From: Myroides sp. NP-2
GTDB lineage: Bacteria; Bacteroidota; Bacteroidia; Flavobacteriales; Flavobacteriaceae
DNA length: 64,000 bases
Reading direction: 5' to 3'
NCBI RefSeq assembly: GCF_014145665.1
Contig: NZ_JACHTD010000004.1
Coordinates: 62,001-126,000, forward strand
Position numbers and translations under genes: made by a program. This document shows positions 8,610-17,962 of this stretch, in pieces. The notes under the pieces were generated by a model. That model had not been told where the DNA came from and did not search any database. It saw nothing but the letters and a program-made list of their open reading frames with translations. Positions within the stretch are counted from its first letter, which is position 1. Each line of letters opens with the position of its first letter.

Positions 8610-9584
8610 GTGAGTGAACAAGAAATAAATAAGCGAAGATGTATTCAATATCTCGCGAAAGAATGCACGGAAGAAGAGCGAATTACCTTCGAAATAGATT
8701 TGCTTTTCGACGAAGCGTTGAAGGGTGAATACGATAGTTACTCTTTGCTTTGGAAGGCTTATCCGACCAATAGGGAGCTTTATCTACAAGCTAAACAACA
8801 AACAAAAAAGAAAAAACAGGGCAACGCTTTTTTTATACGTGTTGCTTGTTCCATTTTGTTTATGATTGGCAGCCTTCTTACGAGCTACCTTTTGTTTGAG
8901 CCTCATGTACCACCTGCACAAGCAGAATATCTCATTTATACCAATGTGGCTGGGTCGCGCAAGACAGTGACCTTAGCCGATGGCAGCGTCGTTTTACTCA
9001 ACGGACAGGCGCGATTGCAGTTTACTCAGAATGATTCCCTTCGTTTAGCTTGGTTGGAAGGGGAAGCTTTTTTTGATGTCGTCAAAAATGTACAGAAAAA
9101 ATTTGTAGTCAAACACGAAGATTTAGAAGTCGAAGTTATAGGAACGCAGTTCAGTGTAAATACATGGGGACAAGAGAAGCAAGTGGCTTTACTCTCCGGT
9201 AAAGTACTGGCAAAGTTAGGCAATGGCGAACAGCTCTACCTCAAACCCAACGAGCAGTTGCTGTGGAATACCAACTTAGGCGAGGTAAAGCGCGTGAAGT
9301 CTGATGTTGATCAACAACTAAGCTGGAGACATGACCAGCTCGTTTTTGACAATCTTCCCATGGTACAAGCCCTTGAGCAAATCAATCAATTTTACGGCGT
9401 TTCCTTTGTGATTCACGATCCTGTATTGGCACAAAAGCGAATTACAGGGGTATTTGACCAACCTTCTGTAGAGGCGTTTATTCAGGCCTTGACATTTATT
9501 GCTAATTGCACCATCACCTCAAACAATAACCACTATTTAATCGAACCTTATGCCCACTATTCTCTATCAGAAAAGCAACCCTAA
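8610..9584 (+). CDS. FecR-family anti-sigma factor
   Basis: 324 residues from a GTG start (no ATG lies near; the first residues SEQEINKRRCIQYLAKECT suit a FecR N-terminus). The cytoplasmic sigma-binding part spans residues 1-75, one membrane helix about 76-94 (FIRVACSILFMIGSLLTSYLLF), and the periplasmic FecR domain about 105-205 (NVAGSRKTVTLADGSVVLLN, WLEGEAFFDVVKN, FVVKHEDLEVEVIGTQFSVN). The C-terminal DUF4974-like part (LVFDNLPMVQALEQINQFYGVSF) follows. Such proteins relay the state of a TonB-dependent receptor to an ECF sigma factor. The order is unusual: fecR precedes and overlaps the sigma gene by 35 bp, whereas the sigma gene normally comes first. Confidence 0.9.
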   Translation: MSEQEINKRRCIQYLAKECTEEERITFEIDLLFDEALKGEYDSYSLLWKAYPTNRELYLQAKQQTKKKKQGNAFFIRVACSILFMIGSLLTSYLLFEPHVPPAQAEYLIYTNVAGSRKTVTLADGSVVLLNGQARLQFTQNDSLRLAWLEGEAFFDVVKNVQKKFVVKHEDLEVEVIGTQFSVNTWGQEKQVALLSGKVLAKLGNGEQLYLKPNEQLLWNTNLGEVKRVKSDVDQQLSWRHDQLVFDNLPMVQALEQINQFYGVSFVIHDPVLAQKRITGVFDQPSVEAFIQALTFIANCTITSNNNHYLIEPYAHYSLSEKQP

Positions 9585-10146
9585 ACCGGAGGAAGATCTG
9601 CTGTTATTTCAAAAAATAGCCCAGGGAAGTAGAATTGCCTTTGAGCAGTTTTACGTCAAGTACTACCAATACTTATGTCGCTTTGCGCATAGTTATGAAA
9701 AGGACAGCTACCTCGTGGAGGAAAAAGTATCGGATGTGTTTTACTATATCTGGCAGCGAAAAGAAGAGCTCGGTAGAATTGAAAATCCCAAAGTTTACGT
9801 ATTTACCATGACCAAGAATATGTTGTTTCAGCAGAAGAAAGTAAGTCGAAAAACAACCATAGACCTCGATTTTGAATCAGTAGAACACAACTATTACGTC
9901 TCGACAATTGAGGATGATATTATTCAATCCGAACAAGAAGCAGATCTCAGACAAGCGCTCTTGAAAATTGTCGATAAAATACCGCCTAAATCCAGGCGTA
10001 TCTTCGAAATGAGTCGGATTGATGGACTCAAATACCACCAGATAGCGACGGTTTTAGATCTGTCTGTCAAAACTGTTGAGAGTCATATGCAGATTGCGCT
10101 CAAGACGATTTCCCTTATGCTAACCCAAACAAATAAAAATAAATAA
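9550..10146 (+). CDS. ECF RNA polymerase sigma factor
   Basis: 198 residues. Region 2 lies at about residues 20-90 (FEQFYVKYYQYLCRFAHSY, then VEEKVSDVFYYIWQRKEEL). Region 4 lies at about 130-190 (LLKIVDKIPPKSRRIFEMSRIDGLKYHQIATVLDLSVKTVESHMQIALK). It belongs to the Bacteroidetes FecI-like ECF group. The start overlaps the end of fecR by 35 bp and the gene ends 6 bp before susC, so the three are one translationally coupled unit. It probably directs transcription of this operon when the transporter signals substrate through the STN domain and FecR. Confidence 0.9.
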   Translation: MPTILYQKSNPKPEEDLLLFQKIAQGSRIAFEQFYVKYYQYLCRFAHSYEKDSYLVEEKVSDVFYYIWQRKEELGRIENPKVYVFTMTKNMLFQQKKVSRKTTIDLDFESVEHNYYVSTIEDDIIQSEQEADLRQALLKIVDKIPPKSRRIFEMSRIDGLKYHQIATVLDLSVKTVESHMQIALKTISLMLTQTNKNK

Positions 10147-10152
10147 CACACA

Positions 10153-13100
10153 ATGATGAAAAAAAGCGTTTTACTAGCCACTCTTACACTTGCTAGTATA
10201 GCAACCCAAGCCCCCCCTTTGTATGCAACACCCAATGCGCATGTACAAGGACAAGTAAAAAAAACAACTAAGCTGAAATTAAGCCCAAACAAGGCCACAC
10301 TAAAACAGGTGTTTGACCAAATAGAGCAACAAACCCAACAGCGCTTTGTCTATCTTGCGGATGCAATTGCGACAGATCAAACCTATGAATTTGTAAAAGA
10401 ATACGATTCTGTAGAGGTATTACTTCGCGATATAAGTGCCAAGGCCAACATTGCGTTTCAGACACAAGGCAATCAGATATTGGTGCAATCCAACACAGCA
10501 GTTCAACAACAACTAGCCACGCTTAAAGGAAAAATCGTCGATCAGGATGGGTTAGCAGTGATAGGAGCAAATGTACGCGATGCCAACAATGAGTTTATTG
10601 CGGTAACGGATATGGATGGACAATTTGAATTGACAGTGACTCGCGTTCCTATTTCGCTTTCGTTTTCCTTTATGGGGTACAAAACCAAATGGGTATCCTT
10701 TTCAAAGAGTAACCAGCATATTTTGGTCCAGCTAGAGGAGGACAATCAAATGCTAAATGAGATTGTAGTAACAGGGCAGGGAGCTGATGTACAGAAGAAG
10801 CGTTTGGCGAATAATGTTACGGTTGTTAAAGCGAGTGAATTGGAGAAGATTCCCGCTCAACGCGTCGATCAATTATTGGCGACTAAATTGCCTAATGCGC
10901 AAATTAACCTGACAGGAGGACAAGCTGGATCTACTTCTTTGATCCGTTCTCGCGGGGTAAATTCAGCTTTTTTGAGCAGTACTCCGATTATTTATATTGA
11001 CGGTGTGCGCTTGGACAACAACAATACACGTGCTTCACTCGGTGGGAGTGCACAAGGGGCATCAATGAGTTCTATTGCCGATATTCCCATGGATAATATT
11101 GAAAAAATTGAGTTTATTAATGGGGGAGCAGCGACTACACTTTACGGATCGGATGCTGCTAATGGGGTGATTCAGATTTTTACCAAAAAAAGAGGAATGC
11201 CGGGAACCTATGTCAATGTGTATACCGAAATGGGAGTGGAAACCCCAACGACGGATTTCTTGTACTTTGATCGCACCAAAGACCTGTTGTTTGAAAATGG
11301 TTTTTATCAAAAATACCGTTTAAACCTCAACGGTGAATCAGATAGTGGGTTCGGTTATAACTTTTCAACGAGTTATCAGAACTCTTCTGGGGTACAAATT
11401 CACAAGCAAAATGCAAACCAAAAGTTTGATTTAAGTTCAGGTTTTCACGCCAAATTATCAGAGGATGTATCGTATGAAAGTTCGTTTCTATACGTGCATA
11501 ATGCGTATAAGAGAAACCGAAATGGAAACCAAGGAGGGTATACCGGACTTTGGTTTGCTGAAGATGGGGCGTCAAAAATTACGGGACCAGGGTTTAACAA
11601 TCGCTTAGACGAGCTCAACGATGCTGAATTTGAAGCCATGAAAACATTTGTCGATCAGGCAGAGCGCTTGCAAGACAATAATATTGTAGTCAATCGATTT
11701 ACGACCTCTCAACAATTTAAGTACAAGCCCTTGGAAAATTTGTCGTTTAAATTAGTGGGGGGACTTGACTACCGCATTCAAGATCAGGAGAATATAGAAA
11801 CCAATGAGTACTTGACAGCTACCAAAGGACAGTTGATTAAAGATCAGGGAAGTATTCAAAAAATACAGCGTAAATACTTGGGGTTAACTGTTGAATTCAA
11901 TGGGCAACATCAGGTAGACGTTAACGATTTCTCTTTTATTACCACAGTAGGGGGGCAATTGTTTCGAAATTCAGATAATCAGACTTTAATTGAGGGTCGC
12001 AATATTCGCGATGGAGCCTATTCAATTTCAGAGGCTGCCATTCGAACCAGTGATGAATACATCAGTGAAGTGTTGAATTACGGGTTTTACCTCTCTGAAA
12101 ATGTGGGTTATAAAGATAAGTTGTTCTTGGATTTAGGCGTGCGTGGAGACCGCAATCCGTCCTTTGGAAAGAATATAGGCGTACAATATTATCCCAAAGT
12201 AGGGGCGTCTTATATGCTATCTCAAGAGACGTGGTTTGCCAATAAAATTGTCAATACTTTGCGCTTAAGAGGAAGTTATGGGGTAGCGGGTAATTTACCA
12301 CCAGCCTATGCCAATGAGCGCACGGTGGCGTTTGATGGATATTTAGGCGATCAAGCTACGCGTTTTAGTCAACCAGGTAATGACGATTTACGCCCAGAGA
12401 AAACCCATACGTGGGAAACAGGTGTAGATGCGTCGTTTTGGAATAATCGATTAACACTTTCGGTGGGTTACTACTACTCTAAAACAAAAGATGCTTTGTT
12501 TTACGTACCACCAGCCCCGTCAAGTGGGTATACAAAGAGCCAGCTTTACAATATTGGAGAGATTGAAAACAAAGGGTTTGAGATGAATTTCTCCCTTGAT
12601 GTTGTTGATTTACAAGATTGGAATGTTACCCTAACGGGATCAGTAAATACGTTGAGAAACAAGGTGTTGAGTACAGGAGGAGCGCCAGCTTTTAACATCA
12701 ATGGTTTTAGTTCAAGAACCTTGCAAACCGTTGTAGAAGAAGGAAGACCCGTTGGGTTTATCCGTGGAAATTACGGAGTAATCGGTGCTGATGGTACCTT
12801 GGAAGAAACCATTCCACAAGCGTATTTGGGCACTACCATTCCCGAAGTATTTGGAAATATTGGGTTGAATCTACGCTATAAAAATTGGAGTTTGTTCGCC
12901 AATGCCAATTACCAAACAGGAGGATATGCAGCCAATTGGGATGCACAGTTTAGATACAACTACGGAGCGTCTGACGATTTCGTTCCCCTAGAGGAAATCG
13001 AGAAAAACGGTAGAAAAAACTGGTTGAACTTGACCAATCGCTTTGTTGAAAAAACAGATTACCTAAAAATTAGAACCATTGGGTTATCCTACTATTTGAG

Positions 13101-13305
13101 ACCGTCAAATCCTAGCTTGTATCAGTCGATTACGTTTGGATTTACTGTGGCTAATCCGTTCAATTTTACTGCTTCTTCTTTTGATCCAGAAGCGACAATT
13201 AGCGGTGCTGCACAAGGACAAGGAGGTGCGTCAACAGGAGGTATTGCCTATGCGACCTATTCTGCTCCAAGACAGTTTTTAGGTTCTATTAAAATTAATT
13301 TCTAA
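10153..13305 (+). CDS. SusC/RagA-family TonB-dependent transporter with STN domain
   Basis: 1050 residues with a signal peptide (about 1-25). The STN signalling domain lies at about 38-118 (LSPNKATLKQVFDQIEQQTQQRFVYL), a carboxypeptidase-regulatory-like domain at about 122-205 (LKGKIVDQDGLAVIGANV), and the plug at about 200-345. The plug has NEIVVTGQG, LRIR-type SLIRSRGVNS, PIIYIDGVRLD, and a DAANGVIQIFTKK end. The barrel runs to the C-terminal aromatic residue (FLGSIKINF). The STN domain indicates trans-envelope signalling to the FecR and sigma pair encoded just upstream. With the SusD-like lipoprotein it should form the outer-membrane import complex. The substrate is unknown; the downstream phosphodiesterase suggests a phosphorylated ligand. 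Confidence 0.93.
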   Translation: MMKKSVLLATLTLASIATQAPPLYATPNAHVQGQVKKTTKLKLSPNKATLKQVFDQIEQQTQQRFVYLADAIATDQTYEFVKEYDSVEVLLRDISAKANIAFQTQGNQILVQSNTAVQQQLATLKGKIVDQDGLAVIGANVRDANNEFIAVTDMDGQFELTVTRVPISLSFSFMGYKTKWVSFSKSNQHILVQLEEDNQMLNEIVVTGQGADVQKKRLANNVTVVKASELEKIPAQRVDQLLATKLPNAQINLTGGQAGSTSLIRSRGVNSAFLSSTPIIYIDGVRLDNNNTRASLGGSAQGASMSSIADIPMDNIEKIEFINGGAATTLYGSDAANGVIQIFTKKRGMPGTYVNVYTEMGVETPTTDFLYFDRTKDLLFENGFYQKYRLNLNGESDSGFGYNFSTSYQNSSGVQIHKQNANQKFDLSSGFHAKLSEDVSYESSFLYVHNAYKRNRNGNQGGYTGLWFAEDGASKITGPGFNNRLDELNDAEFEAMKTFVDQAERLQDNNIVVNRFTTSQQFKYKPLENLSFKLVGGLDYRIQDQENIETNEYLTATKGQLIKDQGSIQKIQRKYLGLTVEFNGQHQVDVNDFSFITTVGGQLFRNSDNQTLIEGRNIRDGAYSISEAAIRTSDEYISEVLNYGFYLSENVGYKDKLFLDLGVRGDRNPSFGKNIGVQYYPKVGASYMLSQETWFANKIVNTLRLRGSYGVAGNLPPAYANERTVAFDGYLGDQATRFSQPGNDDLRPEKTHTWETGVDASFWNNRLTLSVGYYYSKTKDALFYVPPAPSSGYTKSQLYNIGEIENKGFEMNFSLDVVDLQDWNVTLTGSVNTLRNKVLSTGGAPAFNINGFSSRTLQTVVEEGRPVGFIRGNYGVIGADGTLEETIPQAYLGTTIPEVFGNIGLNLRYKNWSLFANANYQTGGYAANWDAQFRYNYGASDDFVPLEEIEKNGRKNWLNLTNRFVEKTDYLKIRTIGLSYYLRPSNPSLYQSITFGFTVANPFNFTASSFDPEATISGAAQGQGGASTGGIAYATYSAPRQFLGSIKINF

Positions 13306-13318
13306 GTCGAAAAAAATC

Positions 13319-14737
13319 ATGAGAAAAATAACAATTGCCCTAAGTTTTGTTTTCACAGCTGCCCTAACAATGGTGAGTTGTGTTGACAACCCCTATGTAA
13401 CAGAAGAAAACTATTTAAACAAACCTAATGCTGGTCATAGCTGGGTAGTAGGATTGCAAAAGCAATTGGCTTTGACCACTAATATTGTGGTGATTAATGC
13501 TGAGATTACCTCGGATAATTACTTCAATAATTACACCCAGTATTCTAAAGTGTTTGACCAGCCTCAAATTGACTATTTCGACCCCGATGTCAACAATTTA
13601 CAAGCGAGTATTCAAGCCTTGCGCGAGATGGCGGTATATGGAATAGAGGTGGTTTTGCCCAAAGATCCAACCCTAACAGAAGAACAAGTGGCATTTATGC
13701 ACTTTTGCAAGGGCTATGCACAACTTTTAGGAGGTGAGTTTTTCCTAGGATTACCCGAATCGAATTTAGGTAAAATCAGTACCACAACAGACATGCTCAA
13801 CAAAGCGGTTGAAAGCTTTGCCGTTGCATATGACATGGAAACCAAAGCGGAAGTAAAAAATGCTTATGCCTTGTTTATGGCTAGGGCTTACTACCGTTTA
13901 GGTAATAAAGCACAAGCCAAGCAATATGCTGAAATTGCCATTACTACGCCAACACTGTTGTACAACATTCAATTTGACGGCAAGAATAGCGTGCCGAATG
14001 AAATGCAAAATGCTACCTATGACGCATTGCCAAATCGCTTAGCGCCTTTGCCTCGTTTAGATTATTTAGATCCTAAGTTCTTTTCTGTGGGAACTCCACA
14101 AAACGATCAAAAATCACTAGCCTTAGCTAAGGCGGAAGAAGGCTATCTCATTTTAGCAGAATGGGCTTTGGCTACGCATGATTTAGCGATGAGTAAGCAA
14201 TACCTCTACCAACTTTTAGAGGTTGTAGAAGCTCGACCAACCGAATTAGTAGACGATAAAAAAGAAACGAGAAATGGTGGAATTCGCTCAGACTATCCAC
14301 TCAAAGAAGTAGGCATTCGCTTTGATGCAAATTCACCAGAAAAACAAGGGTATGTTGTGGATCGCCAAAAAGGAAAAGTAGTGGTTAGCAAAGTATCGGG
14401 TACCAAAGTGACTAAGGCAGATTTAGAGTCTATCACTTCAGCCGATGAGTTGTTGTATACCATTTATTTATTGCGTCAAGAGATCTTCATTAGCGAAGGG
14501 CGTCGATTGGCTGATTTGGGAATAAAATACCCGATTTCTCAAATTGAAGAAGGGAATAACCCCCATGTTTCTGGGGCGTTTACCAAGGTGTTAATTCCCG
14601 AATTTATTCCACTTCAAGCGGGAATGGACGATTTTACAACCGATGCAGTAACTGGCGTTGTTACCATGAAATACGATATGAACAAAGTATTGGTGGCTCA
14701 TAAGAATAGTCCTTACATCATGCCTTTACTCAAATAA
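13319..14737 (+). CDS. SusD/RagB-like outer-membrane lipoprotein
   Basis: 472 residues with a lipoprotein signal (MRKITIALSFVFTAALTMVSC; lipobox cysteine at about 21). The helical, tetratricopeptide-like body (MARAYYRLGNKAQAKQYAEIAI, about 180-205) and an assembly-like C-terminal region (LRQEIFISEGRRLADLGIKYPI) are typical of SusD-fold proteins, though this member is divergent. It starts 13 bp after the susC stop. It is probably the lid that captures substrate at the cell surface for the transporter. Confidence 0.85.
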   Translation: MRKITIALSFVFTAALTMVSCVDNPYVTEENYLNKPNAGHSWVVGLQKQLALTTNIVVINAEITSDNYFNNYTQYSKVFDQPQIDYFDPDVNNLQASIQALREMAVYGIEVVLPKDPTLTEEQVAFMHFCKGYAQLLGGEFFLGLPESNLGKISTTTDMLNKAVESFAVAYDMETKAEVKNAYALFMARAYYRLGNKAQAKQYAEIAITTPTLLYNIQFDGKNSVPNEMQNATYDALPNRLAPLPRLDYLDPKFFSVGTPQNDQKSLALAKAEEGYLILAEWALATHDLAMSKQYLYQLLEVVEARPTELVDDKKETRNGGIRSDYPLKEVGIRFDANSPEKQGYVVDRQKGKVVVSKVSGTKVTKADLESITSADELLYTIYLLRQEIFISEGRRLADLGIKYPISQIEEGNNPHVSGAFTKVLIPEFIPLQAGMDDFTTDAVTGVVTMKYDMNKVLVAHKNSPYIMPLLK

Positions 14738-14747
14738 TTCCACACAG

Positions 14748-16070
14748 ATGAAAAAAATAATTATAACCTTGAGTTTGAGCTGTGCTTTTGGAGTAGTGAG
14801 TTTTGCTCAAGACATAAAACACGTGATATTGGTGAGTATAGATGGATTTCGACCAGAATTTTATCAGGAGGAAAAGTGGGGAACACCAAATTTAAAACAG
14901 ATGGCCAAACAAGGGGTATCTGCCCATGGGGTACGCACTATTTTTCCATCGGTGACTTATCCCTCACACACCACTTTATCTACAGGTACGTTGCCGCATA
15001 AGCACGGGATCTACTACAATACGACAGTAGGAGAACAAGGACAACCTGGCCAATGGATTTACGACAGCAAAGATGTTCAGGTGGCGACTATTTGGGAGAA
15101 AGCCAAAGAAAAAGGGCTGACAACGGCTTCTGTGTCTTGGCCTATTACGCTCCACAATGCCGGAATTGATTACAATTTACCTGAAATATGGGATTTTAAT
15201 AAGCCGATGGATCGCATTACCCCAACTAAAGCATTTGCGACACCCTCTGGATTATTCGATGAGGTGCTGACACATGCCTTGGGCCAGATTCACTACAATC
15301 AGTTTAACTTGAGTAGTTTAGCTATGGATGAGAACTTAGGGCGCAGTGCGGCATACTTGATTAAAACCTATAAACCTAATTTGTTAACGGTTCACTTACC
15401 CATAACCGATGGTGCCCAACACAGTCAAGGAAGAGAAGGTGATGAGGTGGAGCGAGCGATTGCCGGAGCTGATCAAGCAGTTGGTGCGATATGGGAGGCT
15501 GTAGTTCAAGCAGGATTAGCAGAACAAACGCTTTTGCTGGTGACAGGTGATCACGGTTTTGTGTCGACAGATTTTAGTTTGTCACCCAATATCTGGCTGA
15601 AAGAGGCCGGTTTGTTTGATCGTGCGTTTTTCTTTTCTACGGGAGGTAGCGCTGTTTTGCAAGTGAAAGACCCAAAGGACAAGAAAATTGTGGAGGAAGT
15701 TCATCAAGTGATTCGTCAACTTCCCCTGCGTTATCAAGCCATGTTTGAGGTGATTAGCGCACAAATGATTCGCGAGAGAGGAGGAGAACCAAGTGCTCAA
15801 TTGGCCTTGTCAGGAAAATTAGGGTATGCCTTTTCCAACCAATCATCGGGAGAAGTGCTTCTACCAAGTAAAGGCGGAAAACACGGGTATTATCCCAATT
15901 TCCACGAAATATACACAGGTTTTGTCGCTTATGGCAAAGGGTTGAAAAGTGGATTGGTGGTCGATCACCTGCATTTAGAAGATATTCCTGTTATCATCAG
16001 CAAGGTACTGCAGTTCGATCTGCCCGAGGCAGAAGGAACCTATTTACCGCTGTTTGATGTGAAGAAATAG
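14748..16070 (+). CDS. Secreted nucleotide pyrophosphatase/phosphodiesterase-like enzyme
   Basis: 440 residues with a signal peptide (about 1-20). It has the alkaline-phosphatase-fold NPP metal set: Asp32 (VSIDGFRPEF), nucleophile Thr70 (FPSVTYPSHTT), Asp221 and His225 (ITDGAQHSQG), Asp268 and His269 (VTGDHGF), and His379 (GGKHGYYP). Family members use two zinc ions to hydrolyse phosphodiester or pyrophosphate bonds of nucleotides or lipid head groups. It is the last gene of the FecR-sigma-SusC-SusD operon (10 bp gap) and has a terminator behind it, so it likely processes the substrate in the periplasm or at the surface. The exact substrate cannot be read from the sequence. Confidence 0.9.
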   Translation: MKKIIITLSLSCAFGVVSFAQDIKHVILVSIDGFRPEFYQEEKWGTPNLKQMAKQGVSAHGVRTIFPSVTYPSHTTLSTGTLPHKHGIYYNTTVGEQGQPGQWIYDSKDVQVATIWEKAKEKGLTTASVSWPITLHNAGIDYNLPEIWDFNKPMDRITPTKAFATPSGLFDEVLTHALGQIHYNQFNLSSLAMDENLGRSAAYLIKTYKPNLLTVHLPITDGAQHSQGREGDEVERAIAGADQAVGAIWEAVVQAGLAEQTLLLVTGDHGFVSTDFSLSPNIWLKEAGLFDRAFFFSTGGSAVLQVKDPKDKKIVEEVHQVIRQLPLRYQAMFEVISAQMIRERGGEPSAQLALSGKLGYAFSNQSSGEVLLPSKGGKHGYYPNFHEIYTGFVAYGKGLKSGLVVDHLHLEDIPVIISKVLQFDLPEAEGTYLPLFDVKK

Positions 16071-16122
16071 AACGGTTATTTTATTTTAGCTACTACATAG
16101 ACGGTGTAACTGTCTTGTAATT

Positions 16123-16152
16123 AAAACCTCATCTCCTTGTAGATGGGGTTTT
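16123..16152 (+). terminator. Rho-independent terminator of the SusC/SusD operon
   Basis: A 12-bp stem (AAAACCTCATCT with AGATGGGGTTTT, one G-T pair), a 6-nt loop and a run of T follow the phosphodiesterase stop by about 50 bp. The rest of the 16153-16398 gap holds short inverted repeats (for example AGTATTggtAATACT) that may structure the helicase leader. Confidence 0.8.
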
Positions 16153-16398
16153 TTTGTTGTATGTTCTTGTAAATTGGTGTTTTATCAGGGTGGGTTTGTG
16201 TTTTTATTCCCTGCTGAACAGGACTAGCAGCGGGATATAGGTGAAATTTTCAATTTAATTTCTATGCTGTACCTAAAGTTAACCGTAGAACCCCGTTATT
16301 TGCATGGTAAAAAACAGTTGAAATAAATTAACTACTCCAAGTTATTTCAGTTTTATGTAATGGAGTATTGGTAATACTGGGGTTCCAGTTCATTGAAT

Positions 16399-17823
16399 AT
16401 GACTTTTAAACAATTAAATATAATCCAACCAATCTTAACAGCGATTGAGACTATTGGATATAATCAACCTACTGCCATACAAGCGCAGAGTATTCCTTTT
16501 ATTTTAGAAGGACACGATATTATAGGATGTGCACAAACGGGGACGGGCAAAACAGCTTCTTTTTCTATTCCTATATTACAGCTGTTACATCAGCAAACAG
16601 CTCCCAAAAAAGGCATTCGTTCCCTTATTTTAACGCCAACAAGAGAGTTAGCTATTCAGATTGATGAGAATTTCAAAGCGTATTCTACGCATTTAAAAAT
16701 AAAGCACTTAGCTATTTTCGGTGGAGTTTCTCAACACAAACAAGTCGGACAACTCAAAAAAGGGGTCGATGTTGTTATAGCCACTCCAGGTCGTTTGTTA
16801 GACTTGTTGAATCAGCAGTTGATTTCACTTCAACACATAGAAATTGTGGTTTTGGATGAAGCTGACCGCATGTTGGACATGGGATTTGTCAAAGATGTCA
16901 ACAGAATATTTACTAAAATTCCCACAAAAAGACAAACGCTATTCTTCTCAGCGACTATGCCAGTTGAGATTAAGAAACTAGCCATGCAATTGGTGCGAAA
17001 TCCGAAGGAAGTTCATGTATCTCCTGTGTCTTCTACAGCAACCACTATTGAACAATCCGTTTATTTTGCAGAGAAAGACGAGAAATTAGATTTGCTTTTT
17101 TCCCTATTGAATGATGCGACTATTGAGCGCTCCTTGGTGTTTACTCGTACGAAACACGGGGCAGATCGCTTGGCAAAAAAGTTGGGCAATATGGGAATTG
17201 CTGCAGCTGCCATACACGGTAATAAATCTCAAAACGCTAGACAACGCGCCCTGAGTGATTTTAAAGCAAATAAAATGCGCGTATTAATCGCTACGGATAT
17301 CGCGGCTAGGGGAATTGATATAGAAGAATTACCCCATGTAGTCAATTACGAATTGCCCAATGTTCCAGAGAGCTATGTTCACCGAATTGGACGAACAGGA
17401 CGTGCTGGCGCCGCTGGTGTGGCTGTTTCCTTCTGTGCAGAAGATGAGGTAAAAGACCTAAAGAAGATAGAGAAAGTAATTGGCATTAAAATTCCTGTTA
17501 AGGCAAATCCATCGGCTATATCAAGAACATCCACACCAGAAGTGAAAGAGGTTCGTACCGAAAAAAAACACAGCGAGGTGGCGCAAAAAAGACAAAAAAG
17601 AAATAGTCAACGAGGGGAAGGACAGAACCGTAACCGTCAAAAGAGCAAAGAACACCGAGCAACGAACACCGAGCGACGAGCAACGAACAACGAGCGACGA
17701 ACACCGAGCAACGAGCGACGAACACCGAGCAACGAGCGACGAACGACGAGCAACGAACGACGAGCAACGAACAACGAGCAACAGAAAACATCAGGAGGAA
17801 CAATCACATCAAGGAGGCGATAA
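16399..17823 (+). CDS. DEAD-box ATP-dependent RNA helicase, RhlE-like
   Basis: 474 residues from the ATG at 16399; an in-frame TTG lies 6 bp earlier, but the ATG gives the usual MTFKQLN start. All core motifs are seen: Q motif (GYNQPTAIQAQSIP), AQTGTGKT, PTRELAIQ, TPGRLLDLL, VLDEADRMLD, SAT, and HRIGRTGRAG. The two RecA domains occupy about residues 1-370. The basic C-terminal tail is unusual: about 45 residues of a 7-residue repeat (RATNNER, RTPSNER, RTTSNER) encoded by a heptanucleotide tandem array. RhlE-type helicases unwind structured RNA, in ribosome assembly or cold growth; basic tails often help to hold RNA. It appears monocistronic. Confidence 0.93.
   Translation: MTFKQLNIIQPILTAIETIGYNQPTAIQAQSIPFILEGHDIIGCAQTGTGKTASFSIPILQLLHQQTAPKKGIRSLILTPTRELAIQIDENFKAYSTHLKIKHLAIFGGVSQHKQVGQLKKGVDVVIATPGRLLDLLNQQLISLQHIEIVVLDEADRMLDMGFVKDVNRIFTKIPTKRQTLFFSATMPVEIKKLAMQLVRNPKEVHVSPVSSTATTIEQSVYFAEKDEKLDLLFSLLNDATIERSLVFTRTKHGADRLAKKLGNMGIAAAAIHGNKSQNARQRALSDFKANKMRVLIATDIAARGIDIEELPHVVNYELPNVPESYVHRIGRTGRAGAAGVAVSFCAEDEVKDLKKIEKVIGIKIPVKANPSAISRTSTPEVKEVRTEKKHSEVAQKRQKRNSQRGEGQNRNRQKSKEHRATNTERRATNNERRTPSNERRTPSNERRTTSNERRATNNEQQKTSGGTITSRRR
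17656..17781. repeat. Coding heptanucleotide tandem array (CGARCRA/CGARCAC), 18 units
   Basis: Eighteen consecutive 7-bp units in perfect phase, of types CGAGCAA, CGAACAA, CGAGCGA, CGAACGA and CGAACAC, preceded by two degenerate units (AGAGCAA, AGAACAC). Three units make 21 bp, so the protein repeats every seven residues. Higher-order triplets (CGAGCGA, CGAACAC, CGAGCAA) recur, which points to recent expansion. The array lies inside the helicase 3' end. Confidence 0.95.
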
Positions 17824-17874
17824 AAACTAACCGTAAACCTCAATGAATATAGGGTACTGTGTGCCCGCTAATAA

Positions 17875-17923
17875 ATACAATTCACTAGTAAATAATACCA
17901 AATTAAAGACTAGTGAATTGTAT
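17875..17923. terminator. 15-bp perfect inverted repeat between convergent genes
   Basis: ATACAATTCACTAGT and its exact reverse complement are separated by 19 nt. It lies between the helicase stop and the convergent coiled-coil gene. It has no strong T run, so it may be a bidirectional transcript-end hairpin or a remnant of an element. Confidence 0.5.
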
Positions 17924-17962
17924 AAAGTAATTTATTCTTTTATATGCATTTATTGTATTGGG

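Noticed and set aside
17516..17843. Three overlapping minus-strand ORFs of 68-95 codons (VARCSLLVARRS-type repeats)
   Set aside because: They are shadows of the helicase heptamer array, which is open in all frames.
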